Origin: JBFXAN01 sp050184225 | Lineage (GTDB): Bacteria > Chloroflexota > Dehalococcoidia > CAUJGQ01 | Direction: 5' to 3' | Length of the DNA stretch: 64,000 bases | NCBI GenBank assembly: GCA_050184225.1 | Contig: JBFXAN010000002.1 | Location: forward strand, 39,342-103,341 | Notes under the pieces: generated by a model | What the model was told of the DNA's origin: nothing | Databases searched by the model: none | What the model saw: the letters and a program-made list of their open reading frames with translations, nothing else | Part shown: piece after piece, positions 42,722 to 51,588 of the stretch | How the letters are laid out: the number at the start of each line of letters is the position of its first letter | Numbering within the stretch: position 1 is the stretch's first letter | Position numbers and translations under genes: made by a program

Positions 42722-43093
42722 TCATGGGGAGCGTGCCGCTGCAGTGTCTGATTCCTCGAAGGTCACGCGATCGCCGACCGCCGTTGCGGTCGCCATTATG
42801 GTGCCGGCTGGGAACTCCAGTGCCGAGTGCGCTCGGCGACTCCCCCACACGCACCGAAAGGGTCGCATAGTGGCTTCGGTTCGTACCACGGAGCCGTTTC
42901 GATCGAGGAAGAGCACGTCGATTGGAAACCGCAGAAACAGGGTGTGGACCGCGAAGCAGGGGGTGATGTGTAATCCCTCCCCTGGGCCGAGCGTGGCACG
43001 CCCGATCAGGCCGGCCATCCGAGACCAGGGATTGGCGGCTTGCCGCACGTCCATGGCAAGGACGATCTGGCGTGTTCGGTTGACCACTCTCAT
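42722..43093 (-). CDS. DUF192 family protein
   Basis: A 123-residue protein beginning MRVVNRTRQIVLAMDVRQA, with SRMAGLIGRATLGPGEGLHI, FAVHTLFLRFPIDVLFLDR and ALEFPAGTI. These are the hallmarks of DUF192 (COG1430), a small beta-barrel family of unknown function often exported in other bacteria. No signal peptide is seen with the chosen start (GTGGAGAGG before the ATG). A start at 43174 would add 27 residues unlike the family. It sits alone between the array terminator and the decayed island. Confidence 0.85.
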   Translation of the reverse strand: MRVVNRTRQIVLAMDVRQAANPWSRMAGLIGRATLGPGEGLHITPCFAVHTLFLRFPIDVLFLDRNGSVVRTEATMRPFRCVWGSRRAHSALEFPAGTIMATATAVGDRVTFEESDTAAARSP

Positions 43094-43340
43094 CCTCTCC
43101 ACCCTTTCGTCCGTCGCACGACCAATACCTCTGACCGCCACCCGAGGGCCAGTCACTCCTCTCGGGTCGAGCATATCGAGAGCAAGAGCCGCCTGCCAGC
43201 GCGCTGCGCTGGCATCGCGATCGTCGAGCTGTATCGAGCATGGCGCTTGGTCAGGTCAGACGCGATCGTGCCCTCGCGTGCGCAGAGGATGGGTTCAGTT
43301 CGACGAGCAGATTGAAGTGGATCGCGCGGAACCACGCACG

Positions 43341-43404
43341 CCATCGAGCCATGATCGCGCCATGCATGGCGCGATCATGGCTCGATCCTGGCGCATTGCC
43401 TAGG
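43341..43404. repeat. 64-bp hairpin repeat, left copy
   Basis: This segment holds a 42-bp perfect palindrome (43344-43385, centre CATG/CATG) and ends CCTAGG. A second segment of equal length at 51082-51145 matches it at 49 of 64 positions without gaps (hand alignment). The stop codon of the adjacent minus-strand gene (TAG, 43400-43402) lies inside it. Confidence 0.7.
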
Positions 43405-44860
43405 TCGATGGTTGCCGCAGCCGGTATGCCATCCGCCACCCCCGCCCACCGATGCCCTCCAAGAAGCCCCGCGCCACCAGATCGGCCAAATCCCGTGTCG
43501 CCGTTCGTTCCGACGCACCGGTGAGATCCGCGTAGGCTCGGCGGGCGATCGCGCCGTGTTCGCGCGCGTAGAGCAGCCCGCGGTACTGGCGTTCGCTGAT
43601 TTCGCCCTGCTCAAGCAGTGCGCGCAGGGGGTCCGAGGGGACCGCTACGCCCTCGCGCGGGGCGATGCTGCGAAAGGTGATGACGAAGCTGAAGCCGTCC
43701 TCCCGGAACTCCGGCTCCGGCAGGCCCAACCGGGCCATCTCCTCACGCATCCGGCGGATGCCCAGCCCCACCTCCTCGATGTACCCCAGTTCGAGCAGGA
43801 CTCTGGCGATGACGCGATTGCGCGAGAACTGATCGTATCCCAGCCGTTCGAGTGTGACCGGCGGCGGCAGTTTGCCGGGGCTCCAGATCTCCAACCGGTC
43901 GTCGAACATGAACAGACGGACCTTCGCCCCCTCAAGCGACCAGTCGCGGTGGGCGAGGGCGTTGGCGATTGCCTCGCGCACGCTGTAATTTGGGTACTCG
44001 GACACGTCCACCCGTCGCACGCCCTCCATCCGGGGCACAAGCCGCCGGTTGCGGGCGACAAAGGCGGATCCCTCGTCGATGACCTGCGGCAATGGCCCAA
44101 CGATATCTGCTCAGTCGCGGAGGTCTGCAGCTTGGTGCCGACCGTAGAAGAACGCACACTTGAGAGTTGCCGACGGCAGGCGGTCCTGAGGGCGCGCGCC
44201 GAGCAACAATAGCCCAGCCACGGTGGGAACCACCCCATCCGCAGTACGAGCGGCCAAGCCGAGGTTCACGAGCAGCCGCGCACGCTCAGTGGCGTCGGAC
44301 GGCTCCGGCAGCCGACGAGCCTCCGTGAGAAAGCGGAGAAGCGTCCGAGTGTCCAGTTCCGCGAGGTCAGCCTCCGGCACCGGCAACCGCTCATACTGGA
44401 CGCGGCCCGACTCGAAGAGGAGTTGGCTCACTTCCTCCCGCGTCGCTTCGTGCACGTCCGCGTCGATCCGCACGTAGACGCGGCCGTTGGCTCGGTAGGG
44501 CTTGTCTCGGCCGTCGGAGATGTGCACCACCAGCACATCGCGCCCTTCCACGGTGAGGTGCTCCACGCCGATCGGAACCGCCGGCTCACAGTTGTGGCGC
44601 GAGACATTGACCACCCACTGACGCCAGGCACCGGGATTGGGCATGGTGCGGATGTGGCGTGTGATGTGGGGCGGCTGCTCATACCAGAGCCCCAAGAGCG
44701 CGCCATCGTCCCCGACGCCCAGGAGGATCGTTCCGCCCCCACTATTGACCAGTGCCACGATCGCCCGGGCGATGTCGGCGCTGTCCGCCTCTGCGGCCTT
44801 GAACTCGGTCCGCTGGCCTTCACCTCGTTGAATGAGAGCTTGGAGTTCCGCTTCCGTCAC
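43400..44860 (-). pseudogene. AlbA_2-domain ATP-binding protein gene, interrupted by TGA
   Basis: One frame of 487 codons is split by a TGA at 44111-44113. The 5' part starts MTEAELQALIQRGEGQRTEF and contains LVNSGGGTILLGVGDDG, the AlbA_2 (divergent AAA-4) nucleic-acid domain. The 3' part continues with YPNYSVREAIANALAHRDWS, a GHKL-type ATPase N box, then a winged-helix-like tail. Together these match COG2865-type regulators or helicase-like proteins. The two parts are in the same frame with no insertion, and ADIVGPLPQVIDEG after the stop matches the family, so a CGA-to-TGA change is likely. Reinitiation giving two separate polypeptides cannot be excluded. Confidence 0.78.
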
Positions 44861-45089
44861 ACGTATCTCTCACTGCCGCCACGCGATCGTATCCATGACC
44901 ACACAGGCTGGACGCGCGGCCGCCCGTCCATCTGCAATGTACTCGATGAATGGTCCTGCCCGTCACACCGTCGCGCGGACTCTGCCGGTTTCGTCACAAC
45001 GAAACCTCCCCTTTTCGCACATGCCCGTATGGCTACGCTCGCGCGCGGTATGTCCTAAGCTATCGCGACGAGGCCAGTGGTGAATAAGG
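44861..45089. other. divergent intergenic region
   Basis: About 230 bases between the divergent AlbA_2 gene and the four-gene plus-strand cluster. Promoters for both must lie here. No clear operator or coding frame is seen. Confidence 0.3.
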
Positions 45090-45966
45090 ATGATGACCGG
45101 AGACGAGGCCAACGCTCAGCCATCCGCATCGCTTCTGGCCGCCCTCTTCGGTAGCGGCTCCCTTGAGGGTGTTCGTATCGCGTCTGCTGTTCCCACATCC
45201 TTCGGAACTATCCCCGACTATCCTGGGCACGGCTCAAATGTACCGTTGTGCCTGATTGACACAGAGGGCACAATCCGCATCTCCTAGACCCGCCCTGCAT
45301 CGTCCCTGCCATCTCCAGAGATCGATGCGTCGTCTAAGTCTGACCCCTGCCCTCCCGAGGAGATCAGCGACATTGCCGCGTCGTGGGGCGTCCAATTCTA
45401 TCTGATCACGCCGCATGCAGATTCTCCCGGCGAGCCTGAACCAGAAGTGAGACTCGATGACCCGATGTCGTTGAGTCATCAGGTACTGGCCATCCGTCTG
45501 AGCTCCCAGCATCAGAAGTACCTGTCCCCTCCGGTCGGAGTGTGGACGCGCCGCCAGTGCCCGAGGCCGCTTTCCCCCTTGAAGCGGACGACGAGCTGTG
45601 GAACGACCCGCTTGCTGAAGCGGACGCCGTTCTGAGCGCCTCGGCATCGGCTCCGGTCACAACCTTCGCGATCTACTGGATGTTGTACGCGCCGAGCTGC
45701 TCACCGAGCGATTGCTGCAGCAATGCCTCGCCGGCCTCGCGGATCGCTGTGCTAACCTTCGGTTGCTCGTGCTCGACGCGCTCCGCGTCGCAGACCGTGG
45801 GCTCGTCGCGAATCCAGTGGAGACGGCACTTCGTGTACTGAATGAGCGCGACTCTTCCGTGCCCGACGCTGGCTTCGTGGACCTTCATTCGGAGCTTCTC
45901 TTCCGGCATGACCTGTCGGCGTTCCGGCTTCTGACGCATGAAGAGCAGCACAGAGGGGAGGGCTAA
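45090..45966 (+). pseudogene. unknown first gene of the ATPase-nuclease cluster, multiply broken
   Basis: The frame opens with MMTGDEANAQPSASLLAALF and runs into TAG at 45285. It continues in the same frame (EEISDIAASWGVQFYLITPH, DPMSLSHQVLAIRLSSQHQK) and then shifts near 45540 to a frame reading PPVPEAAFPLEADDELWNDP. A second shift near 45645 leads to HNLRDLLDVVRAELLTERLL and LSAFRLLTHEEQHRGEG. Joined, these give roughly 290 residues of consistent composition. With one nonsense codon and two frameshifts it should be inactive. The original function is unknown; the position suggests a component of the downstream system. Confidence 0.65.
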
Positions 45967-45971
45967 GCGCT

Positions 45972-46691
45972 GTGGCGAGCCCACGTTTCGTGGCCGGAGC
46001 CATCCCCGAGCGCTTTGTGGAGGTTGATGCCGCGCGGCTGCTGCTTATCCTGATGCGCTTCGGCGAGCCGATCGATGCCGACGTACGGCGACTGCCCTGC
46101 TTCCCAAGCTACGAAGTCGTCCGCCACTTCACCCCCGAGTACTACCTGCAGAAGCTGGATTTCCTCCTCCGATATCCGGGCTACTTGGCGTACGAGCTGA
46201 CCGAGCTCCATCGCTTGGGTGTCGACACGGCTCCGAACCGGCACGAGATGATGGAATTGGTCCGGTCGGTGCTGCGAGATCGGGAGCCGGAACGCCTGAC
46301 CGTGCCGTTCCGGAAGTTCTGGCGCGGGGCGTACGAGCGGCTGGACGACGTGGAGGCGTGGTGGTATGCCCGACAGCTCGTGTACACGGTTCTCGAGCCG
46401 AAGGGCAGTGCCCGGCCACAGAAGCACTATTTTCTGACCGCGCTGGCCGAGGTTGAGGCGCAGCGGCTCGTTGCAGCGGTCGAGCAGGCCCGTTGGTACG
46501 CGCAGCGCATGGACACAATTTATCGTTTCTTCGGGGGCCTCTCTGCTGCCCGCATTAAGGAGCTTCAGTACAGCCACGAACCCTATCGGCAAGCACAACT
46601 GAATGAGATTATTCCCGACCTCCCGCCGAAGGAGATCGTGCAGAACTTCGCCCGCGTGTTTGGCGAACCGCTGGGGGTGGACCTTGAATGA
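45972..46691 (+). CDS. middle component-like protein of ATPase-nuclease cluster, 239 aa
   Basis: A helical 239-residue protein: FTPEYYLQKLDFLLRYPGYL, RHEMMELVRSVLRDREPERL, FWRGAYERLDDVEAWWYARQ. It lacks enzymatic motifs and looks like an adaptor. The gene has a GTG start five bases after the broken first gene, and its stop overlaps the start of the ATPase gene. In three-component systems with Rad50/SMC-like ATPases (ABC-3C, Lamassu) a protein of about this size occupies the same place. This assignment is by context only. Confidence 0.7.
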   Translation: MASPRFVAGAIPERFVEVDAARLLLILMRFGEPIDADVRRLPCFPSYEVVRHFTPEYYLQKLDFLLRYPGYLAYELTELHRLGVDTAPNRHEMMELVRSVLRDREPERLTVPFRKFWRGAYERLDDVEAWWYARQLVYTVLEPKGSARPQKHYFLTALAEVEAQRLVAAVEQARWYAQRMDTIYRFFGGLSAARIKELQYSHEPYRQAQLNEIIPDLPPKEIVQNFARVFGEPLGVDLE

Positions 46692-48801
46692 GCTTGTGGC
46701 TAACAATGCCGCTGGCATCGGAACCGGCGGGGATGACCCGGAAGCAGTGCCTGTCACCGCTGAGACACTGGCCGACGCGGTGTACGCCAGCTTCTCGCAA
46801 AAGAACCGGGAGCGTATCACTCGCGACGACATCGCGAGCGTCATCGGCGAACTGAGGCTCGATGAGGGACGATCTGCCCATCGGTCCCCAAGCCTGCGGA
46901 TCCGGCGGATGCGGTTCGCTGGCGAGAAGCGCCTGCGCGACCGGCCGACGGAGCCGTTCGTGTACGACCAGACGTTCGCACCCGGCGTGAATGTCATCTG
47001 TATCCCGGACAATGAGGTCGGCAAGTCGTCCGTCCTGAAGACGATTAGGTACGCCCTCACGGGCGACAACGGCGACTACGACGCCGACGTTCGCTCCTGG
47101 ATCAACGACATCTGGCTCACCTTCGCGCTCGACAGACAGGAGTTCACCGTACTGCTCTCCACGCGTGGCGGCAGCCCGCGAGCGCTCCTCGTGCCCGGGG
47201 AGGAACTCCGCCCAATCGAGATCGTGGCCGAGGAAACCACGCTGGCCCTGTTCGATGTCTCCGGGGCGGAGGCCATTAAGGGCGAGTTGCAGCGATTCTT
47301 CTTCCAGCGCCTTGGGCTGGGTCCGTTGTCGTGGACGCAGCAGGATCCGTCGGTGCGAGGCGGCGTGGCCGTGCGGAGCACCAGCTGGCTGACCTACTTT
47401 CAGGCGCTGCAGATTCCGGACGCCGGCGACCGCTACCTGCTCTGCGACTCCCAGCACGCCATGGGCAACCAGGATGGGCTCATCCTCTCGGCCTTCCTCG
47501 GCCTGCACCTCGTCGAGCCGCTCAACCAGCTCGGGCTGGAGGCCTCGCGGGCGAGGAAGGAGGTAAAGGTCAAAGAGCAGCTCACCGCTGAGCAGGTTGA
47601 GCAGGCGAAGGCGGAGGTTGTCCGACTCGACACCGAGCTTCAGGCCGTCCGGACCCGTCTCAGAGAACTCGACGCCGTGCTCGCTACACGCCGGCGGGCG
47701 GTCGAAGGCGGTGAGCCTGCTCAGCGTCTGGTAGCCGTGCAGTCGGCTCTGGTGGAGAAGGGCAGTGAACGGGCCCACCTGGAGGCGGAGCGCGAGGACT
47801 TGAACCGGACTCTCCAGCGGCGCCGTGCCCGCGAGCGCCAGCTTCGGGAGGCCGTCGCCCTGCAACTGCATTTCACCGGCTTGGAGGTGAGTCTCTGTCC
47901 GAACTGTGACGCCACCGTCGACTCAACCGCGGTAGAGCGGGAACAGGCGGAACACCTGTGCAGACTGTGTAGCAGACCAGCCCACACGGCCAACCCAGTG
48001 GAGGTTGCCACGCTCGAGGCAGAGGCGGACGCCGTGAACCGCGAAATCAGCGAAATGGTTGGCGCCCGAGATGGAATCACCTCGCGGCTGGCGGTACTCC
48101 GTCGAGAGCGCGAAGCCCTCACGGCGGAGGTGGGAACGCTCCAGGAGGCCGCGCAGCGCGGGATCGCCTATGCCCTGCCGACAGCAGAGGAGGAGGTCGA
48201 GCGGAGCGGTCTGCATGAACAGGTCGGTCGGCTGCAGGCCGAACTGGCCGTGGCCCGGCGGCGGGCAGAGCCGTCAGTGCCCGACGAGGAGAGCGACGTT
48301 GAGCTTCGCGTGCGTGTGGTCGAGAAGGTACGCGAGGTTCTTGGGAAGGAAGCGGCCAGGCGAAACCGGGCCTTGCTGGAGCGCCTGAGCACTCTCACCC
48401 AGAAGACGGCGCGCACGATCGGCGCCGAGAGCATTAGCGACGTTACCTGCTCGCCGCTGGGCAAAGTTGACCTGCGGAAGCATGGCGAGCGCGTCAGCTT
48501 CTTGGGCATCCAGAACGAGGGCGAACGCTTGCGGATCAAACTGTCGTTCTTCCTGGCGATAATGCGCTTGGGACGCGAGCCGGGCCTCGGCCGTCATCCC
48601 AGGTTCCTTCTGGTCGATCAACCCGGCTCGGGAGAGATGGTGCGAGAGGACTTCGAAGCACTGGCGGAGATCTTCCACCGCGTCGACGACGAACTGGCGG
48701 AGGAAGTGCAGATCATCTGCTGCACTGCTCGGCCGGAATTTGACGCGGCCACAGCGCCCAACAAGGTGTACGGCGCGCAGAATCCGCCGTACGCCTTCTA
48801 G
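46684..48801 (+). CDS. Rad50/SMC-like AAA ATPase with zinc hook
   Basis: About 705 residues. An N-terminal ATP-binding half contains the P-loop ICIPDNEVGKSSVLKTIRYA, with Pro where the first Gly is usual. A coiled coil is interrupted by a zinc hook (SLCPNCDATVD and HLCRLCSRP), then a second coiled coil leads to Walker B RFLLVDQPGSGEMVRED. The overall plan is that of Rad50/SMC or RecF-like ATPases used in DNA repair and many anti-phage systems. The start is uncertain: TTG 46684 has GGGGGTGG upstream, GTG 46696 is another choice. The frame is intact, unlike both outer genes of the cluster. Confidence 0.8.
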   Translation: MNELVANNAAGIGTGGDDPEAVPVTAETLADAVYASFSQKNRERITRDDIASVIGELRLDEGRSAHRSPSLRIRRMRFAGEKRLRDRPTEPFVYDQTFAPGVNVICIPDNEVGKSSVLKTIRYALTGDNGDYDADVRSWINDIWLTFALDRQEFTVLLSTRGGSPRALLVPGEELRPIEIVAEETTLALFDVSGAEAIKGELQRFFFQRLGLGPLSWTQQDPSVRGGVAVRSTSWLTYFQALQIPDAGDRYLLCDSQHAMGNQDGLILSAFLGLHLVEPLNQLGLEASRARKEVKVKEQLTAEQVEQAKAEVVRLDTELQAVRTRLRELDAVLATRRRAVEGGEPAQRLVAVQSALVEKGSERAHLEAEREDLNRTLQRRRARERQLREAVALQLHFTGLEVSLCPNCDATVDSTAVEREQAEHLCRLCSRPAHTANPVEVATLEAEADAVNREISEMVGARDGITSRLAVLRREREALTAEVGTLQEAAQRGIAYALPTAEEEVERSGLHEQVGRLQAELAVARRRAEPSVPDEESDVELRVRVVEKVREVLGKEAARRNRALLERLSTLTQKTARTIGAESISDVTCSPLGKVDLRKHGERVSFLGIQNEGERLRIKLSFFLAIMRLGREPGLGRHPRFLLVDQPGSGEMVREDFEALAEIFHRVDDELAEEVQIICCTARPEFDAATAPNKVYGAQNPPYAF

Positions 48802-48816
48802 AGACGGAGAGTCGTT

Positions 48817-50973
48817 GTGGCGGAGACACCACCGGCTGAGGTCGCAGCCCTTCCCCGGACCGCGGGCGCCGTCGATTGGGCCGCGGTACATGGGCACCTT
48901 CGCGCCGCGCCCGAGGGCGACGAGGTTGACGATCTGATCGACGCCCTGACCGAGGAGGTCTTTGAGGGGAACGTGACCGTCGAAGCGATGCCCTGCCTGG
49001 TCGATGCCGTTCGCCGCGCGTGCAGCGATCTCAGCCGCCGCAGCGCCGCTCTGGCCCTGTCGATTGCGGCGCCCGCCGACGATGCGGGCGCCGTGGAGAC
49101 CCTCGTAGACACCCACCGGCGCGCGGCCGGACACCCCTTCCTCGAAGCGGCGCTCCTCGATGCCTTGGGCCTGTTCGCGGTGCGGAGCCCGCTGGCACGG
49201 GCGCACCTTTCCGCGCTGCTACTTGGCCTGCGCGCAGAGGGTCCGCGATACGTGCTCGTGAAAGCGGCGCAAGCGATCTGACGTCTCGATGCGGTGCGGC
49301 CGGACCCGGATCTGCGGGCGAAGCTGCAAGAACTCGCATCGGCCGATGATCCGGCCGTGCAGGCGGAGGCACGCTATCAGCTCGCTCTGGCGAGCCTCGC
49401 CGACGCGCTGCTGGCCGATGATCAAACAGCGCTCCGTGCACGTCTCGCCGCCGTGCGGGCCGCCTTCGCCCGTGCGAAACGCAGCGAGGAGCACCGGCCC
49501 GATGCGGCCGTGTTCGTGCGGCTGCTGGACATGCTACTGGCCTTCCTGGAACTCGATCGCGACCAAGCAACCGCGGTGGGCCGACTGAACCAGCTCGCCG
49601 GGGATCTCGACAGCGTCCTCACGAGCCTGGTGCCGCACGATTGGCACGGTTATCGCTCGCCGCGCGCCACGTTCCTGGCCCGGCATATCCTCTGCATCGC
49701 CGACGCGCTGCGGTGCGCGTCGGAGGCCGCGGGCACGGCCGAGGAGTGGACCAACTTCGCCGCGGCCTTGGAGGAACTCGCCCGCCTCCACGCACAGATC
49801 CGTGCGGATGAGACGATCGCAGCGGGCGACGGGCGGCTGTCTACCTCCCTGGGCGGAATTGCCGACGCCGTCTTCGCCGCCAGCCTGGGACCGTTGCTCG
49901 GCCGGGTGGTCCAGCAGCGCCGCCTCGCGAGAATCACCGCGGATTACGTGCTGGCCCATGGCGAGGATGGGATCGCACGAGGCCTCCGTGCCCTCGCAGA
50001 GGCGGCCGCGGCGTATGTCATGGATGCCGCAGTTGTCGCTGGACTTGAGGGGCAGCTCGCTGACCTCGCGAAGCGGGTTGGGCGCTCCCCAGGTGTCCTG
50101 CTGGCGGAGCTCACCGAGGCGATGCGAGAACGCCGCGTAGCGCGATGGGCCGAGGAGATCGGGCTGGCACCGACATCGCTCCCCGTCGAGCGCCCAGACC
50201 TCTATGGGGACGACCCCTCCGTCGATGAGGTCGTTCGCCCGCTGCTCCACCAAATCGCCGAACGCCTGCTGGACTACCCACTGCCGAAGTGGGCCCGGCT
50301 GGTCGATGCGCTGGTTAGCGTGGTCAAGTTCGTGCACTACGTGCGCGACCGGATGCCGCGATACATCCTGTGCGCGGAGGACGGCGGCCTCGGACAGGTC
50401 GCGTCGGAGCGTGACCTTCAGGATGGCCTCTTCGAGTGGCTCCGGCAGGCGTTTGGTCGAACGGCCGTCTACGAGCTCGCACGGAGCGGGGGCGGACGCC
50501 CGGACACCGGTGTGGTATTTTCCGAAGCTCGGTTTCCGGTAGAGGCGAAGCACGAGTTCGCCTCCGTAGTGCCCGAGCACGTGCGAGAGAGCTTCGTGGC
50601 GCAGTCTGACGTGTACGCCACAGCGGCCGACCGGGTGTCCTTCCTGATGATCCTCGACCTACGCGCCGTCAACGCCGCGGGCCACCGCGACCGGCTCAGG
50701 GCCAAGCGCAGGGCTGGGGAAAACCCGGTGACGGCGGCGCTCTACCACCTGCGGGACAGCTTCTGGGTCGAGAGTCTACCGGCCGACCCGGAGATTCCTG
50801 ACGCCACGAGTAAGGTCGTGGTTGTCGGCCTCATCCCCGGAAACCGGCCGCTCCCATCCAGCACGTCGACGTACAGTAAACGCCCGGCATCCGCGCGGCG
50901 CGAGCGCGCGGCAACGGAGCGTGCCCAGAACGGCCCTCGAGTGGGTCCGAGTGGATCACGCCGCGGCAAATAA
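48817..50973 (+). pseudogene. HEAT-repeat PD-(D/E)XK nuclease-like gene, interrupted by TGA
   Basis: A single frame of 718 codons is broken by TGA at 49279-49281. Before the stop: HEAT-like helices (DLSRRSAALALSIAAPADDA). After it the helical repeats continue (LRAKLQELASADDPAVQAEA). The C-terminal part has GGGRPDTGVVFSEARFPVEA followed by KHE, which reads as the D...ExK core of a PD-(D/E)XK nuclease. The last 60 residues are basic. Without the stop the product would be a HEAT-nuclease effector for the Rad50-like ATPase just upstream. GTG 49294 could restart translation to give the nuclease half alone. Confidence 0.7.
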
Positions 50974-51081
50974 GTGAGGCGCGCCACTAGCGCAGATCTG
51001 ACAGTTTGCGACGCGAAATCCGGACCTGACGAACCAGGTTCAGAAGCAGCGTCCCGAATCTGAACTGGCGGATCTACGCTT

Positions 51082-51145
51082 GCATTGGGTCAAGATCGCG
51101 CCATCCGTGGCGCGATCTTGACCCGATTGTGACCCAATGCCTAGG
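51082..51145. repeat. 64-bp hairpin repeat, right copy
   Basis: Contains a 17-bp-arm inverted repeat (51087-51124, loop TCCG) with the core GATCGCGCCA/TGGCGCGATC and ends CCTAGG. It is in the same orientation as the left copy at 43341-43404. The IS481 transposase remnant on the minus strand ends at its TAG (51141-51143), the same repeat position as the stop in the left copy. Confidence 0.7.
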
Positions 51146-51503
51146 CGTTGTTCCCATCGAGGTAGTTGACGAGGATGTCGAGTGGGGCGCGTCACTGGAG
51201 TGCAGAGTGGGCCGATGTTAGTTGTACGCCCGGAGCCACCGAAGTAGGACGGCATGGCGCTGTGCGTTGGTGGGATAGGGGTAATGATAGGCCCACTCAG
51301 TCAGGGCTGTCTGGATGAAGCGCTCGGCCTTGCCGTTGGTCTTGAGGCCGATACGGTTGGGTGCGTTTGTGACGTATGCCCAGTTCGTGTAGGACGTCCT
51401 GAAAGGCACGGGAGTACATGTAAGCGAGGCCGTTGTCATTCAGCACCTGTTCGATCGTGCCGATGCCGTGAGTGGCCAAGTAGGCGGTGTAAGCTCCGAC
51501 ATT
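51141..51503 (-). pseudogene. IS481-family transposase remnant (C-terminal part)
   Basis: Minus-strand fragments in two frames give IEQVLNDNGLAYMYSRAF, ELGIRHKRTQPYRPQ and then, after a frameshift near 51352, NGKAERFIQTALTEWAYHYP and LLRWLRAYN. These are the C-terminal DDE blocks of IS481-type transposases. A TAA at 51218 and a TGA further on replace expected Trp codons before the natural TAG at 51141. The 5' part of the gene is missing: the sequence ends at the border of the IS21 element. Non-functional. Confidence 0.8.
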
Positions 51504-51588
51504 GAAGTAGGCCGTGTGCCGAAATAAAAGTAGGCCACACGCGCCGGTGCCGTAGCGTTGCCCTCAGCATCAGCTGGGGAGGCAAGGA

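Noticed and set aside
42612..43403. Plus-strand frame of 263 codons
   Set aside because: It begins inside the array terminator and covers the DUF192 gene on the other strand.
44111..49281. TGA read as an amino acid (recoding) instead of premature stops
   Set aside because: Other genes here end normally at TGA, TAG also interrupts frames, and no selenocysteine-type hairpin was noticed after the stops.
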